A DNA stretch of 64,000 bases from NCBI GenBank assembly GCA_900541695.1, contig UQKL01000005.1:42671-106670 (forward strand), in the 5' to 3' direction. Under the pieces are notes generated by a model that was not told where the DNA came from, ran no database searches, and worked only from the letters and a program-made list of their open reading frames with translations. Position numbers and translations under genes: made by a program. This DNA is from an uncultured Collinsella sp. Lineage in GTDB: Bacteria; Actinomycetota; Coriobacteriia; Coriobacteriales; Coriobacteriaceae. Of this stretch, positions 24,130-33,195 are shown one piece after another; the first letter of the stretch is position 1; the number at the start of each line of letters is the position of its first letter.

Positions 24130-25983
24130 ATGCCCGAGAAGATTGAAGAGCTGGTACGCGCTGCGCTTGCTGCGGCCCAGGAGGCCGGCGACCTTTCCGC
24201 ATTTGAACTTGACGATTGCGCTATCGAGCGACCGGCTGATACTTCTCATGGCGAGTGGACCTCCACCATGGCCCTGAAGTCCGCCAAGCTGGCTCACTGC
24301 GCCCCGCGCAAGATCGCCGAGGCCGTCGTTGCCCATATGCCCGAGGACCCCGCGATCGAGAAGGTCGAGATCGCCGGTCCTGGCTTCATCAACTTCTACC
24401 TCTCCGTCGCCGTCAAGAACGCCATCTTTGGCGAGGCCCGCGAGAAGGGTATGGACTTCGCTAAGTCCAACGTCGGTGGCGGCCTGAAGACCCAGGTCGA
24501 GTTCGTCTCCGCCAACCCCGTCGGCCCCATGCACATCGGTCATGGTCGCTGGGCCGCTCTGGGCGACTCCCTTTGTCGTGTGATGGACCACGCCGGTTAC
24601 GACATCCAGCGTGAGTTCTACATCAACGACCACGGCTCTCAGATGAACACCTTCGGTAACTCCATCAGCACGCGCTATATGCAGCTTGCCGACATCATCG
24701 CCAAGCAGGGCGTGGATATCGACGAGGCTCACAAGCTGCTGATCGCCGACCGCGACGCCTTTGTTGCCGACGAGAACGACGAGCATCCCGAGACCCATCC
24801 GTATCAGGACAACTTTGCCGAGACCCTGGGCAAGGACTCCTACGGCGGCGACTACATCATCGACGAGGCCGCCGAGTTCTGGCGCACCGACGGCGATAAG
24901 TGGGTCAACGCCGATCCGCAGGAGCGCATGGAGAGCTTCCGCGAGCGCGGCTATGTAAAGATGGTCGACAACATGCGCGACCTTTGCCATGCCGTTAACT
25001 GCGACTTCGATCGTTGGTTCTCCGAGCGCTCGCTGTATGTGAAGGACACCGAGGGCGAGACCGCCGGCACCTCCGCCGTCGACCGCGCTTTTGAGAAGCT
25101 CGACAAGATGGGCTATCTCTACACCAAGGACGGCGCCCTGTGGTTCCGCTCCACCGACCTGGGCGATGACAAGGACCGCGTTCTGATCAAGTCCGACGGC
25201 GAGTACACCTACTTCGCCTCCGACGTCGCCTATCACTGGGATAAGTTCCAGCGCGTCGACCACGTCATCGACATCTGGGGCGCCGACCACCACGGCTACA
25301 TCGAGCGCGTCCGCTGCGTCTGCGACGCTCTTGGCTATCCCGGCAAGTTTGAGGTTCTGCTGGGCCAGCTCGTCAACCTGCTGCGTAACGGCAAGCCCGT
25401 CCGTATGTCCAAGCGCAAGGGCACCATGGTGACCCTGCAGGAGCTTGTCGACGAGGTCGGCTCCGATGCCGCTCGCTACACGCTCATCTCCAAGAGCTCC
25501 AACCAGATGGTCGACTTCGATATTGAGGCCGTTAAGAAGCGCGATAACTCCAACCCGGTCTATTACGTGCAGTATGCTCACGCCCGCGTGTGCTCCATCC
25601 TGCGCCGTGCCGCCGACGTTACGCCCGAGCAGGCTGACGAGATGGGCATGAAGGCCGTCGCCGCCAAGGCCATCGGTGAGAACGTCGATTACTCGCTGCT
25701 GACCGACCCGACCGAGCTCGCCCTTTCGCGTAAGCTCAACGAGCTCACCGACCTGATTGCCAGCTGCGCTCGCGACCGCGCCCCGTTCCGTCTGACGCAC
25801 TTTGCTGAGGAACTCGCCGGCGACTTCCACAGCTTCTACGCTGCCTGCCAGGTTCTGCCGAGCGAGGGCCGTCCCGTCGACCCCGAGCTTTCGCGCGCCC
25901 GTCTGGCCGCTTGCGACGCCGTTCGCGTGACGCTCGCCCTGGTGCTCACCCTCGTTGGCGTTTCCGCGCCCGAGCAGATGTAA
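24130..25983 (+). CDS. argS: arginyl-tRNA synthetase
   Basis: A 617-residue class I synthetase that charges tRNA-Arg. The HIGH motif is GPMHIGHGR (around 130-138) and the KMSKS equivalent is VRMSKRKG (around 422-429). The N-terminal Add-1 domain and the C-terminal helical anticodon-binding domain are both present; length is slightly above average. The ATG at 24130 follows ACAAGGAGG. Codon use is strongly biased toward C-ending codons, as expected for high expression. A strong terminator follows at 26033. Confidence 0.96.
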   Translation: MPEKIEELVRAALAAAQEAGDLSAFELDDCAIERPADTSHGEWTSTMALKSAKLAHCAPRKIAEAVVAHMPEDPAIEKVEIAGPGFINFYLSVAVKNAIFGEAREKGMDFAKSNVGGGLKTQVEFVSANPVGPMHIGHGRWAALGDSLCRVMDHAGYDIQREFYINDHGSQMNTFGNSISTRYMQLADIIAKQGVDIDEAHKLLIADRDAFVADENDEHPETHPYQDNFAETLGKDSYGGDYIIDEAAEFWRTDGDKWVNADPQERMESFRERGYVKMVDNMRDLCHAVNCDFDRWFSERSLYVKDTEGETAGTSAVDRAFEKLDKMGYLYTKDGALWFRSTDLGDDKDRVLIKSDGEYTYFASDVAYHWDKFQRVDHVIDIWGADHHGYIERVRCVCDALGYPGKFEVLLGQLVNLLRNGKPVRMSKRKGTMVTLQELVDEVGSDAARYTLISKSSNQMVDFDIEAVKKRDNSNPVYYVQYAHARVCSILRRAADVTPEQADEMGMKAVAAKAIGENVDYSLLTDPTELALSRKLNELTDLIASCARDRAPFRLTHFAEELAGDFHSFYAACQVLPSEGRPVDPELSRARLAACDAVRVTLALVLTLVGVSAPEQM

Positions 25984-26032
25984 GCTACGGATCATTTGAC
26001 CGTGTAGGTTCGGCTTTGCTGAGCCCTATAAG

Positions 26033-26062
26033 CCCGATCTCCATGCGGAGGTCGGGTTTTTT
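26033..26062 (+). terminator. argS terminator
   Basis: A 10-base stem with ATGC loop followed by six T residues. Confidence 0.9.
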
Positions 26063-26406
26063 GCGTTTGGTGAGACTATTTGGTTTGCTGGGAAATGCTA
26101 CCAAATTGCAACTATACCGGTTTACGGGGCTGAATCGCCAACTGGCGACCATGGTGCCAATAGTGAAATTAAACCCGCAGGTAGATGGCTTATTGTTTCT
26201 TGATAATGCAGGGTATGGTTGGCTTGCAGCATCCTGGCCCCGTAATCCGGCGTAGTTTTGAAAATTGTCCCTTGGGGACGGAGGAAAACGGATCATTTTT
26301 GTCTCGAAGAGGGGTGGCGGGATACCGTCCGTCACGAATTGGGCTCATCTCCTACGTTTGGACGCATATCCCGAACCATGCCGAAAAGTGCGAAAACAAA
26401 ACCGAC
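26063..26406. other. spacer left of IS110 element, with solo F4 half copy
   Basis: No gene was seen. Bases 26268-26298 are one half of the 10075 F4 repeat (CCCTTGGGGACGGAGGAAAA) without its inverted partner. The rest is AT-richer and unassigned. Confidence 0.5.
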
Positions 26407-26420
26407 GCTCCTATAAGTTG

Positions 26421-27659
26421 TCAAGAGGCAGTTTGCGGGAGCGTTCTCTCCAATTCGCACAGGAGCTCGTAATACCTCCTCTCCAGTTTCGTCGACCGCC
26501 GTTTCCCCCGTTCCAAGTGCCCGAGTGTGGCTGCGGACAGGCCGAGCTCCGCGGCGGCTTTCTTCTGAGTCACCCGCATCGCCTTGCGCATCTTCGCGAG
26601 CTCGGGGCCTTCCGGCGCGGCGCCGTCGGGGTTCGGGTCCATGAGCACGTGGTACACCTCCCGCGCTATGTAGCGCTTCAGGCAGCGGACCGCCTCCCGC
26701 CGGGACTTCCCCTCGGAGGTCCGCCTCGCCACGTACCTCCTCGTCCTCTCGTCGTACGCCATGCGCTTGATCGCGATCTCGTAGAGCGCCCAGTTCGCCT
26801 GCCGGTTGCCGCCGCGGTTGAGCCTGTGCCGGTCCGTCTTCCCGCTCGACGCGGGGATCGGGGAGGCGCCGCACATCATCGAGAACGCCGCCTCGCCCTT
26901 CAGCCTGCCGGGGTTGTCGCCGGCGGCCACGACCAGGGCGGCGGCGGTCGTGGTGCCGCAGCCCTCGACGCCGAGCAGCGCGGGCGCGTTCGCCTCCAGC
27001 AGCGCGCGGATGCGCTCGTCGAGGGACTCGACCTGGCTGCGGGCCTCCTTCCAGACCGCCGCGACGGACCGCAGCGAGGCCAGCACGCTCTCCTCGAGCG
27101 CGTCGCCCGCCTTCCTCCCGCGCGCGAGCAGCGGCATGAGGTCCTTCGGCCGCTCGCGGCCCCTGAACCGCTCCCTCAGGGCGCTCGGGGCCGTCGTGAG
27201 CATCGACTTCGCGCAGGCCACGCAGGACGTGGACGTCGCGACGGCCAGCCTGCGCGCGACGTAGAGCTGGCGCACCGCCTCGACCCAGCCGTCCTGCGAC
27301 TTCGGCACGGAGCAGCCCCTCCCGGACGCCGCCTTGCGCGCCGCGCGCTCGGCGTCCAGCGGGTCGCTCTTCCCCTCGCCGGGCCTCACCTTGTCCCTCT
27401 TGGGCCTGAGCACCTCGACGACGTTGTACCCGAGCTCCACGAGCCTCCTCGTCAGCCCGGCCCCGTACGATGCCGTGCCCTCGACGCCGACGACCATGCA
27501 GCTCCCCGGGTCGCCTATCGCCTCCGCCAGCCTGTCGTAGCCCTCGGGGTCGGCCCCGAAGCTCCCGCTCCAGATCTTCCTCCCGAGGCCGTCGAGCAGG
27601 CACAGGACATGCACGTCCTTGTGCGTGTCGACGCCCGCGATGACCGTTTCGCCTTCCAT
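26421..27659 (-). CDS. IS110-family DEDD transposase/recombinase with C-terminal HTH
   Basis: A 412-residue recombinase. The RuvC-like DEDD residues are Asp11 (GVDTHKD), Glu60 (VGVEGTASYG), Asp99 and Asp102 (KSDPLDAE). The Transposase_20 domain follows (GVEGCGTTTAAAL) with a catalytic-Ser segment ASSGKTDRHRLNRGG, so the enzyme looks intact. From about residue 355 an XRE-like helix-turn-helix (VTQKKAAAELGLSAATLGHL) is added, which ordinary IS110 transposases lack. ATG 27659 follows GAGGGGAGC. IS110 enzymes are guided by a bridge RNA, here expected just upstream. Confidence 0.9.
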   Translation of the reverse strand: MEGETVIAGVDTHKDVHVLCLLDGLGRKIWSGSFGADPEGYDRLAEAIGDPGSCMVVGVEGTASYGAGLTRRLVELGYNVVEVLRPKRDKVRPGEGKSDPLDAERAARKAASGRGCSVPKSQDGWVEAVRQLYVARRLAVATSTSCVACAKSMLTTAPSALRERFRGRERPKDLMPLLARGRKAGDALEESVLASLRSVAAVWKEARSQVESLDERIRALLEANAPALLGVEGCGTTTAAALVVAAGDNPGRLKGEAAFSMMCGASPIPASSGKTDRHRLNRGGNRQANWALYEIAIKRMAYDERTRRYVARRTSEGKSRREAVRCLKRYIAREVYHVLMDPNPDGAAPEGPELAKMRKAMRVTQKKAAAELGLSAATLGHLERGKRRSTKLERRYYELLCELERTLPQTAS

Positions 27660-27775
27660 TTTCGCTCCCCTCGGTCTGCCGCCTGCTCCGCGCCCGGGTC
27701 TCCCAGACATTGCACTGACGGGAGCGCTACAATCCAATTGGCTTGTCCGATTGTCCGCGCTCATGCTCCTATTAG
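27660..27775 (-). ncRNA. candidate bridge RNA region of the IS110 element
   Basis: On the minus strand, stem GAGCGC/GCGCTC (27762-27757 with 27727-27722) encloses ACAAT/ATTGT (27754-27750 with 27733-27729) and a 16-base loop containing CCAATTGG. A stem with an internal loop in this position fits bridge-RNA layout in the IS110 group. Its limits and target loops were not determined. Confidence 0.4.
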
Positions 27776-28158
27776 GTCATGGCAGGACTCCGGGACGCGG
27801 ATGCCGGGGCGAGACAGGTCGGATTTGAGGACGGCCGAAGAGGCGTCAGCAGGTCAGTGGGTCATCGTCCCGGCATTCAGCATCAGGGTAGCGCTGCGAC
27901 GCGGAAATCGCGCGCCGTTGCCGCGCCCCGCAGTGCCCGCTTCCCCCGAGAACAATTATCAGTGCAGGTAGCAGACTCGTTGTTTTTGAAAAAACAAGGG
28001 TATGGTCAGGGGCTCGGGGCAAACGTAGCAGATGGGCGCGATTCGTGGCGCGGCTATTCCAGGTGCCACGGCTTCACTCCTCTGGCGCGACATTTCAAGG
28101 CGCTTTTGAGGAGGAGTGTCCCTGATGACTGGGCGTTTAAGAACGTCCAATGACTAAG
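27776..28158. other. spacer right of the IS110 element
   Basis: No gene was seen. TTGTTTTTGAAAAAACAA near 27980 is a near-perfect AT palindrome. Confidence 0.4.
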
Positions 28159-28186
28159 TTGCAGGTGGCGGCGGTTGTGTTACACT
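28159..28186 (+). promoter_or_regulatory. rho promoter and long leader
   Basis: TTGCAG (28159-28164), 16 bases, TACACT (28181-28186). It leaves a leader of about 140 bases containing a CCGTC/GACGG hairpin (around 28229-28246). Long rho leaders are used for autoregulation in other bacteria; that is inference here. Confidence 0.5.
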
Positions 28187-28330
28187 AAAGCTGCGTATAT
28201 GACGCAAATATCTCGATACAGATCAATGATGTCCGTCGGTATTTGACGGAGCTAGACTGTTTAGCCGCCCTGAAGGTTTATGCAGGGAGCATGTGATCAC
28301 AGGGCTTGAAAAGAAAGTTGAGCAAACACT

Positions 28331-30913
28331 GTGTCTGATCAACAGCAAGAAAACGAAATAACGACGACGCAAGCCGCTCCCGCTGCACCGGTTGCGTCGG
28401 ACCAGGTCGCGGCGCCCGCGCAAGCCTCGGCTCCTGAGACGCCTAAGGCTGCTTCGACGCCTACGCCTGTAGCGGCTGAGAAGGCCGTGTCTGCAACTGG
28501 TGAGGAGGCTGCTCCGGCAAAGCCCAAGCGTACGCGCCGCGCGGCCAAGCCTGCCGATGACGGCGAGGAGGTCACCAAGCCCAAGCGCCGTACCACGCGC
28601 ACGACGCGCGCCAAGCGTACCGTTGCAGCTGACTCCTCGGCGCCGATTTCCGATGAGGTCGCGCAGGCACGTGCGTTGGCGCAGATTAGCGAGGCTCAGG
28701 TGGTGCGCGCCCGCCGTCGTGCTGCCGAGCGTGAGGCCGCGGCTCTGACCGAGCTTGCAGCTCCGTTTGTGCCCGAGACGCCTGCCGCCACCGAGACCCC
28801 TGTCGCCGACCAGCCAACCGAGAAGCCGGTACCGCGCACACGCCGTCGCACGGCTGCTAAGGCCGAGCAGGTTGCCGATCAGGTAACCCCCGAGCTCGCT
28901 GAGGCTTCGGTCCGTTCCGCGGCAGGGGAGGGCACATCGCCTGTTGAGCCCGCTGCGCCTGTCGAGGCCAGCGAAGTTCCCGTTGTCGATCCGGCTTTGC
29001 GCCCGCACCGTCGCGGTCGCAAGCCCAAGGCTTTCGTCGAGGCCGAGAAGGCCGCAGCCGCAGCCGCCGCCGCTCGGGATGCTGCGGCGACCGCCGAGCC
29101 TGCAACCGCTGCCGACGCGCCCGTCCAGGATGCTACGACTTCCGAGGCCGTTTCTGCCGATGTCGAGCCCGCCGACGTCCGTCCTGGTCGCAGCCATCGT
29201 ACTGCTGCTAAGCGCACGTCCAAGGCCAAGGCTGCCAAGAAGGGTGCGTCCGAGGTTTCCGCCGAGACGACCGCCGATGCATCGACTGATGCCGCCGAGC
29301 CCCAAGACGTCGAACAGTCTGCGTCCGAGAAGCCCAAGCGCGGTCGCAAGAAGTCCGCTAAGGCCAAGGCCGTCGAGCAGCATGCCGAGGCCGAGCCGCA
29401 GGGCGATTCCAATGCCGAGGCCAGCGATGATGCTTCGGCTAACGAAGACGCCTCCGCAACCGATGGCACCGCCCCCGTCGAGACCGAAGAGAGCGCTCGC
29501 CCCAACCGCCGTCAGCACAAGCGCAACGACGAGCGTAATGACCGCAACGAGCGCAAGGACGAGCGTAACAACGATCGCCGCAACCGTCAGCGCGACCGCA
29601 AGCAGCGCAATAAGGAGCGCAATTCCGCTCCGACTGAGCCCACGCTTTCGCGCGAGGAGCTCGCGGCCATGAAGGTCGCCGAGCTGCGCGAGAAGGCCAA
29701 GGAGTTCGAGATCGAGACGACCGGCAAGAAGAAGGCCGAGCTCGTCGAGGAGATCTACACTACCGCCGCAAAGGCCGAGGGTTTCCGCGATATCAAGGGC
29801 ATTCTGCAGATTCGCCCAGACAGCTCCGGCATCATCCACGCCCATGGCTACATGAAGTCCAACGACGACGCCTTCGTGCCCGCATACCTCATCCGTTCCG
29901 CGCGTCTGCGCACGGGCGATGTCATCGAGGGCTCGCTGCGTCCTTCGCGCGGCGGCGACAAGCGCGCCGGCCTCGCCAAGATCACGACCGTCAACGGCAT
30001 GGATCCTGAGCAGATTCGCAATCGCCCCAAGTTCGGCGACCTCACCCCGGTCTATCCCAACGAGCCGCTGCGCATGGAGCATGGCAAGGATTCCATTACC
30101 GGTCGTGCCATCGACATCGTGTCGCCGATCGGCAAGGGTCAGCGTGGCCTGATTGTGTCCCCGCCTAAGGCCGGCAAGACGACGATCCTCAAGAAAATCT
30201 GCCAGTCTATCTCGATTAACAACCCCGAGGTGCACCTCATCTGCCTGCTCGTCGACGAGCGCCCCGAAGAGGTCACCGATATGCAGCGTTCCATCAAGGG
30301 CGAGGTTGTGGCGTCGACCTTCGATATGCCCGCCGACAACCACACTCGCGTGGCAGAGCTCGTCATCGAGCGCGCCAAGCGCATCGTGGAACTGGGCGGC
30401 GATGTTGTAGTTGTGCTCGACTCCATCACGCGTCTTGCCCGCGCCTACAACTTGGCGGCGCCCGCCTCAGGCCGCATCCTTTCGGGCGGCGTTGATTCGG
30501 CGGCACTGTATCCGCCCAAGCGTTTTCTGGGTGCAGCCCGCAATATCGAGAACGGTGGCTCGCTCACCATCCTGGCCTCCGCACTCATCGATACCGGTTC
30601 CAAGATGGACGAGGTCATCTTTGAGGAGTTCAAGGGTACCGGCAACATGGAGCTCAAGCTCGACCGCGACCTGGCCGATCGCCGCATTTTCCCGGCCATC
30701 GACCCTGTTGCCTCGGGTACGCGCAACGAGGACCTGCTGGTCGACGAGCAGATGCGCCCGTTTGTCTTTGGTCTGCGTCGCATCCTCGCCGGCATGAACA
30801 ATACCGAGCGCGCGGCCGCATCGTTTATCAAGGGCCTCAAGGGCACCAACACCAACCAGGAGTTCCTGGTGCGTTCGGCCAAAAAGCATAGCGACTACGA
30901 GCAGACGTTCTAA
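28331..30913 (+). CDS. rho: transcription termination factor Rho with long disordered N-terminal extension
   Basis: An 860-residue RNA-dependent ATPase/helicase, about twice the E. coli length. Residues 1-440 are low-complexity: an Ala/Pro/Glu/Lys region and then a stretch of Asn/Arg/Asp/Glu (about 395-435). The conserved part begins with a SAP-like domain (AAMKVAELREKAKEFEIETT), then the cold-shock RNA-binding domain, the Walker A PPKAGKTTILKKI (around 612-624) and the Q/R-loop regions, all intact. Such extensions are known in actinobacterial Rho. The start is GTG 28331 with only a weak ribosome site. A strong terminator follows. Confidence 0.96.
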   Translation: MSDQQQENEITTTQAAPAAPVASDQVAAPAQASAPETPKAASTPTPVAAEKAVSATGEEAAPAKPKRTRRAAKPADDGEEVTKPKRRTTRTTRAKRTVAADSSAPISDEVAQARALAQISEAQVVRARRRAAEREAAALTELAAPFVPETPAATETPVADQPTEKPVPRTRRRTAAKAEQVADQVTPELAEASVRSAAGEGTSPVEPAAPVEASEVPVVDPALRPHRRGRKPKAFVEAEKAAAAAAAARDAAATAEPATAADAPVQDATTSEAVSADVEPADVRPGRSHRTAAKRTSKAKAAKKGASEVSAETTADASTDAAEPQDVEQSASEKPKRGRKKSAKAKAVEQHAEAEPQGDSNAEASDDASANEDASATDGTAPVETEESARPNRRQHKRNDERNDRNERKDERNNDRRNRQRDRKQRNKERNSAPTEPTLSREELAAMKVAELREKAKEFEIETTGKKKAELVEEIYTTAAKAEGFRDIKGILQIRPDSSGIIHAHGYMKSNDDAFVPAYLIRSARLRTGDVIEGSLRPSRGGDKRAGLAKITTVNGMDPEQIRNRPKFGDLTPVYPNEPLRMEHGKDSITGRAIDIVSPIGKGQRGLIVSPPKAGKTTILKKICQSISINNPEVHLICLLVDERPEEVTDMQRSIKGEVVASTFDMPADNHTRVAELVIERAKRIVELGGDVVVVLDSITRLARAYNLAAPASGRILSGGVDSAALYPPKRFLGAARNIENGGSLTILASALIDTGSKMDEVIFEEFKGTGNMELKLDRDLADRRIFPAIDPVASGTRNEDLLVDEQMRPFVFGLRRILAGMNNTERAAASFIKGLKGTNTNQEFLVRSAKKHSDYEQTF

Positions 30914-30950
30914 GTCGTCAACCGCACGCGGCGTTATTGCCGGCGCGATG

Positions 30951-30981
30951 AAGGGTCGGGGCTTGCGCCTCGGCCCTTTTT
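30951..30981 (+). terminator. rho terminator
   Basis: A 12-base stem with two G-T pairs and a TTGC loop, followed by TTTTT. Confidence 0.85.
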
Positions 30982-31058
30982 ATATCGCCACTCGGCGCCA
31001 GTTATCGACCATAAGACTGGCAAGCAGCAGGTTTCCCGTTTCAATCCGACATCGTCGC

Positions 31059-31087
31059 TTGCAATCGACAGGGCGGTTTCGCATAAT
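31059..31087 (+). promoter_or_regulatory. promoter for the Ala-rich membrane protein gene
   Basis: TTGCAA (31059-31064), 17 bases, CATAAT (31082-31087). The start site would be about 130 bases before ATG 31224. The rest of the 30914-31223 gap is empty apart from the rho terminator. Confidence 0.6.
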
Positions 31088-31223
31088 AGCTTTTAAGCTT
31101 CGCGACGGAAAACGCAGATGAAACGAACCATATACCGTTGCTTTGGGGCATAGCCCCGCTTCATCTTCTCTCGCGCAGCCAACTGAATGATGCGATTTGG
31201 GTGCTGGAAGATGGGGAGAGCTC

Positions 31224-32624
31224 ATGGCTTCTTCTGATGCAACACAACGAGCAGTCCTTGCCGGACTTTCGTGCGGGATCGGCCTGGCCGCCCCCGTGGT
31301 TATGTATGCCGCGACGCTGCCGTTTTCGTCGGTGAACGAGACGGTCGTGGCGGGTGCGGTTCCCTTCGCCGTGGGCGCGGTGGCGGGCGTGGGTATCTAT
31401 GCCGCCTCGCTGGGCATCTCCGAGTACCGTGCGCAGCGTGAAGAGCGTCTGTTCCAGCCCGATGCCATGGGCGGTGCTGCCAATCTCAATCAACATCAAA
31501 GTGAGTTCAAGACCGCCTCGATTCCGGCTCAGCAGCAGGATGCGACTCCTTACGCTGCGGCTTCTGCTTCTCAGGCTCAGGCGGAGCAGTCTACCTCGGC
31601 ATACCTTTCCGGCCTGACTGGTGCGTTCCAGCGCCGTCATGCCGATGATGGTGTCCCTACCATCGCTCGAGCCGCAGATGCTATGGACGAGGCCGAGGCT
31701 TGGTCCATGATCGACAGTATGCTCGACGACGATTCGCCGGTGAGCTGCGACCCTGCACACTCGCGCGACGTCTATCAAGTCGCCATCGACGAGCTTACCA
31801 ACGGCGGGCAGACCGGCTCCTTCAATCGTGACGACATCGCCGCCGCGGCGCGCGCCGTGTCGGGCTCCCAGGCCGCCCCTGCGGGCAGCACGGCGGCTTT
31901 CGTGGCACTCGTTGCCAACGCGGCAGCCAATAACGCCTACAACGCTACCTCGGGCGACGCGAACGCTTCTGCCGATTATTCGTACGTTGATGAAGCCATT
32001 ACCGCGGACGAGGAGGCCGTTGCCGCCCGCCGTGCCGCCGAGAGCTCGCTTTGGGGCGCTCCTGCTCAGCAGCAGGCGGCTGAGGCTGCGCCGTACAACG
32101 CAAACCTCGCCAGCATGCCTATCATCTCCGGTGCCGCGGACATCGATCTTGACGACCTCGATGAACCTGCAGCCATCACCGCATCGATTGATGCCCAAGA
32201 TCGCATCGACACCGGCGACCTTCCGGACGCCTCGCTCGAGGTCGATGTCCCCATGGCCGATTACTCGGGCCACGAGGACATGTGGGCCGCCGCCACCGCG
32301 ATTCTGGATGAGATTGACGAGCCCGCTCCTGTTGCAGTCCCCACTCCCGTCGCTGCCCCTCAGCCTGCTGCTCCCGCCTATGTCGGCCGTCACAGCGCTG
32401 TGTTCCCCGAGGATACCGCCCGTATCTCGCGCGAGAGCATCGAGCGGGCCGAGGCTATTGCCGCCGGCATTATGGAAAATCGTCGTCACGAGCGCGTCAA
32501 TCAGATCCTCGAGGAAGAGATCGAGCGCCTGCAGTCCTCTACCGCCAAGCGTACGGGCCGTGCCTATCTGAGCGTTATCGAGGGCGGTACCGCCAGCTTC
32601 GCGCCGCTCCGCGCGGAGGCATAA
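31224..32624 (+). CDS. Ala-rich protein with two N-terminal membrane segments
   Basis: A 466-residue protein of unknown function. Residues about 12-32 and 38-60 are hydrophobic membrane segments with a short loop. The following 400 residues are mostly Ala/Asp/Gln-rich and probably disordered, with acidic clusters (for example DIDLDDLDEP). The C-terminus has a charged helix (ERVNQILEEEIERLQSS) that may be a coiled coil. The ATG at 31224 lies after GGGGAGAGC. VanZ follows 7 bases after the stop, so the two are probably cotranscribed and envelope-related. Confidence 0.6.
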   Translation: MASSDATQRAVLAGLSCGIGLAAPVVMYAATLPFSSVNETVVAGAVPFAVGAVAGVGIYAASLGISEYRAQREERLFQPDAMGGAANLNQHQSEFKTASIPAQQQDATPYAAASASQAQAEQSTSAYLSGLTGAFQRRHADDGVPTIARAADAMDEAEAWSMIDSMLDDDSPVSCDPAHSRDVYQVAIDELTNGGQTGSFNRDDIAAAARAVSGSQAAPAGSTAAFVALVANAAANNAYNATSGDANASADYSYVDEAITADEEAVAARRAAESSLWGAPAQQQAAEAAPYNANLASMPIISGAADIDLDDLDEPAAITASIDAQDRIDTGDLPDASLEVDVPMADYSGHEDMWAAATAILDEIDEPAPVAVPTPVAAPQPAAPAYVGRHSAVFPEDTARISRESIERAEAIAAGIMENRRHERVNQILEEEIERLQSSTAKRTGRAYLSVIEGGTASFAPLRAEA

Positions 32625-32631
32625 CTTCTGC

Positions 32632-33081
32632 ATGGTTAAGATGAATCGAAAATGGGCGGTCGTGACCTGCCTGATGGCGCTCTTGATCTGGGGCAATTCG
32701 CTGGTTCCCGGCTCGGGGTCGGGCTCGCTGAGCCTAACGGTCATGGAAGCTATCCGCGGTTTCCTGCACGGCGTGGGACTTCCATATGAATGGGTGACCA
32801 ACTTTGTTGTTCGCAAGTGCGCGCATTTTACCGAGTATATGGTGCTCGGCATCCTGGCAACGCACGCTTTTGATTTTGAGGGCCGGCACACCTTTGACGT
32901 GCTGCTGCCCACGGCGGTGTTCCTGCTGCTGATTCCCTCGATCGACGAGACGATTCAGCTCTTTGTGCCGGGACGCGCCGGCATGATCACCGATGTGATG
33001 ATCGACTGCTGTGGAGCGGCAATGGGCGTTGTGCTCCGATATCTCTTACGGTCGCTGATGTACGCCAAAAAGGCCGCCTAG
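32632..33081 (+). CDS. VanZ-family membrane protein
   Basis: A 149-residue membrane protein with about four hydrophobic segments. The VanZ-type signatures are VRKCAHFTEYMVLG (around 60-73) and PSIDETIQLFVPGRAG (around 103-118). VanZ-like proteins are linked to low-level teicoplanin tolerance, but most chromosomal members have no proven role. GGAGG lies at 32616-32620, inside the end of the preceding gene, which supports coupling. A strong bidirectional terminator follows. Confidence 0.85.
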   Translation: MVKMNRKWAVVTCLMALLIWGNSLVPGSGSGSLSLTVMEAIRGFLHGVGLPYEWVTNFVVRKCAHFTEYMVLGILATHAFDFEGRHTFDVLLPTAVFLLLIPSIDETIQLFVPGRAGMITDVMIDCCGAAMGVVLRYLLRSLMYAKKAA

Positions 33082-33113
33082 GACGTATTGTTTGGTCCTA
33101 GGCGGCCTTTTTT
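33072..33113. terminator. bidirectional terminator between vanZ-like and ROK genes
   Basis: 13-base perfect arms (33072-33084 and 33095-33107) with a T-run at 33108-33113 and A-rich bases on the other side. Confidence 0.9.
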
Positions 33114-33195
33114 ATTTGAGGGCTTATATGAGGCGTGGTGGCGTCGTTCCATTGGTCGGATTTGCTGGGCGCGCCACGCCCCGTGGGTGCGTCTG

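Larger units (their letters stand above)
26407..27775 (-). mobile_element. IS110-family insertion sequence
   Basis: The transposase gene is bracketed by direct GCTCCTAT(A/T)AG sequences at 26407-26417 and 27765-27775, fitting the short core repeats of IS110 elements, which lack terminal inverted repeats. Exact ends are inferred; the left non-coding end would then be only about 14 bases. The longer end upstream of the transposase (27660-27775) is where a bridge RNA would be coded. Confidence 0.6.

Noticed and set aside
24112..25995. 627-codon open frame antisense to argS
   Set aside because: It mirrors argS, which has all synthetase motifs and a ribosome site. High-GC codon bias produces such antisense frames.
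28223..30343. 706-codon open frame antisense to rho
   Set aside because: Gly/Leu/Arg-rich translation typical of a shadow of an Ala-rich gene; no ribosome site.
31161..32912. 583-codon frame antisense to the Ala-rich membrane protein
   Set aside because: Low-complexity shadow of the sense gene, which has a promoter and ribosome site.
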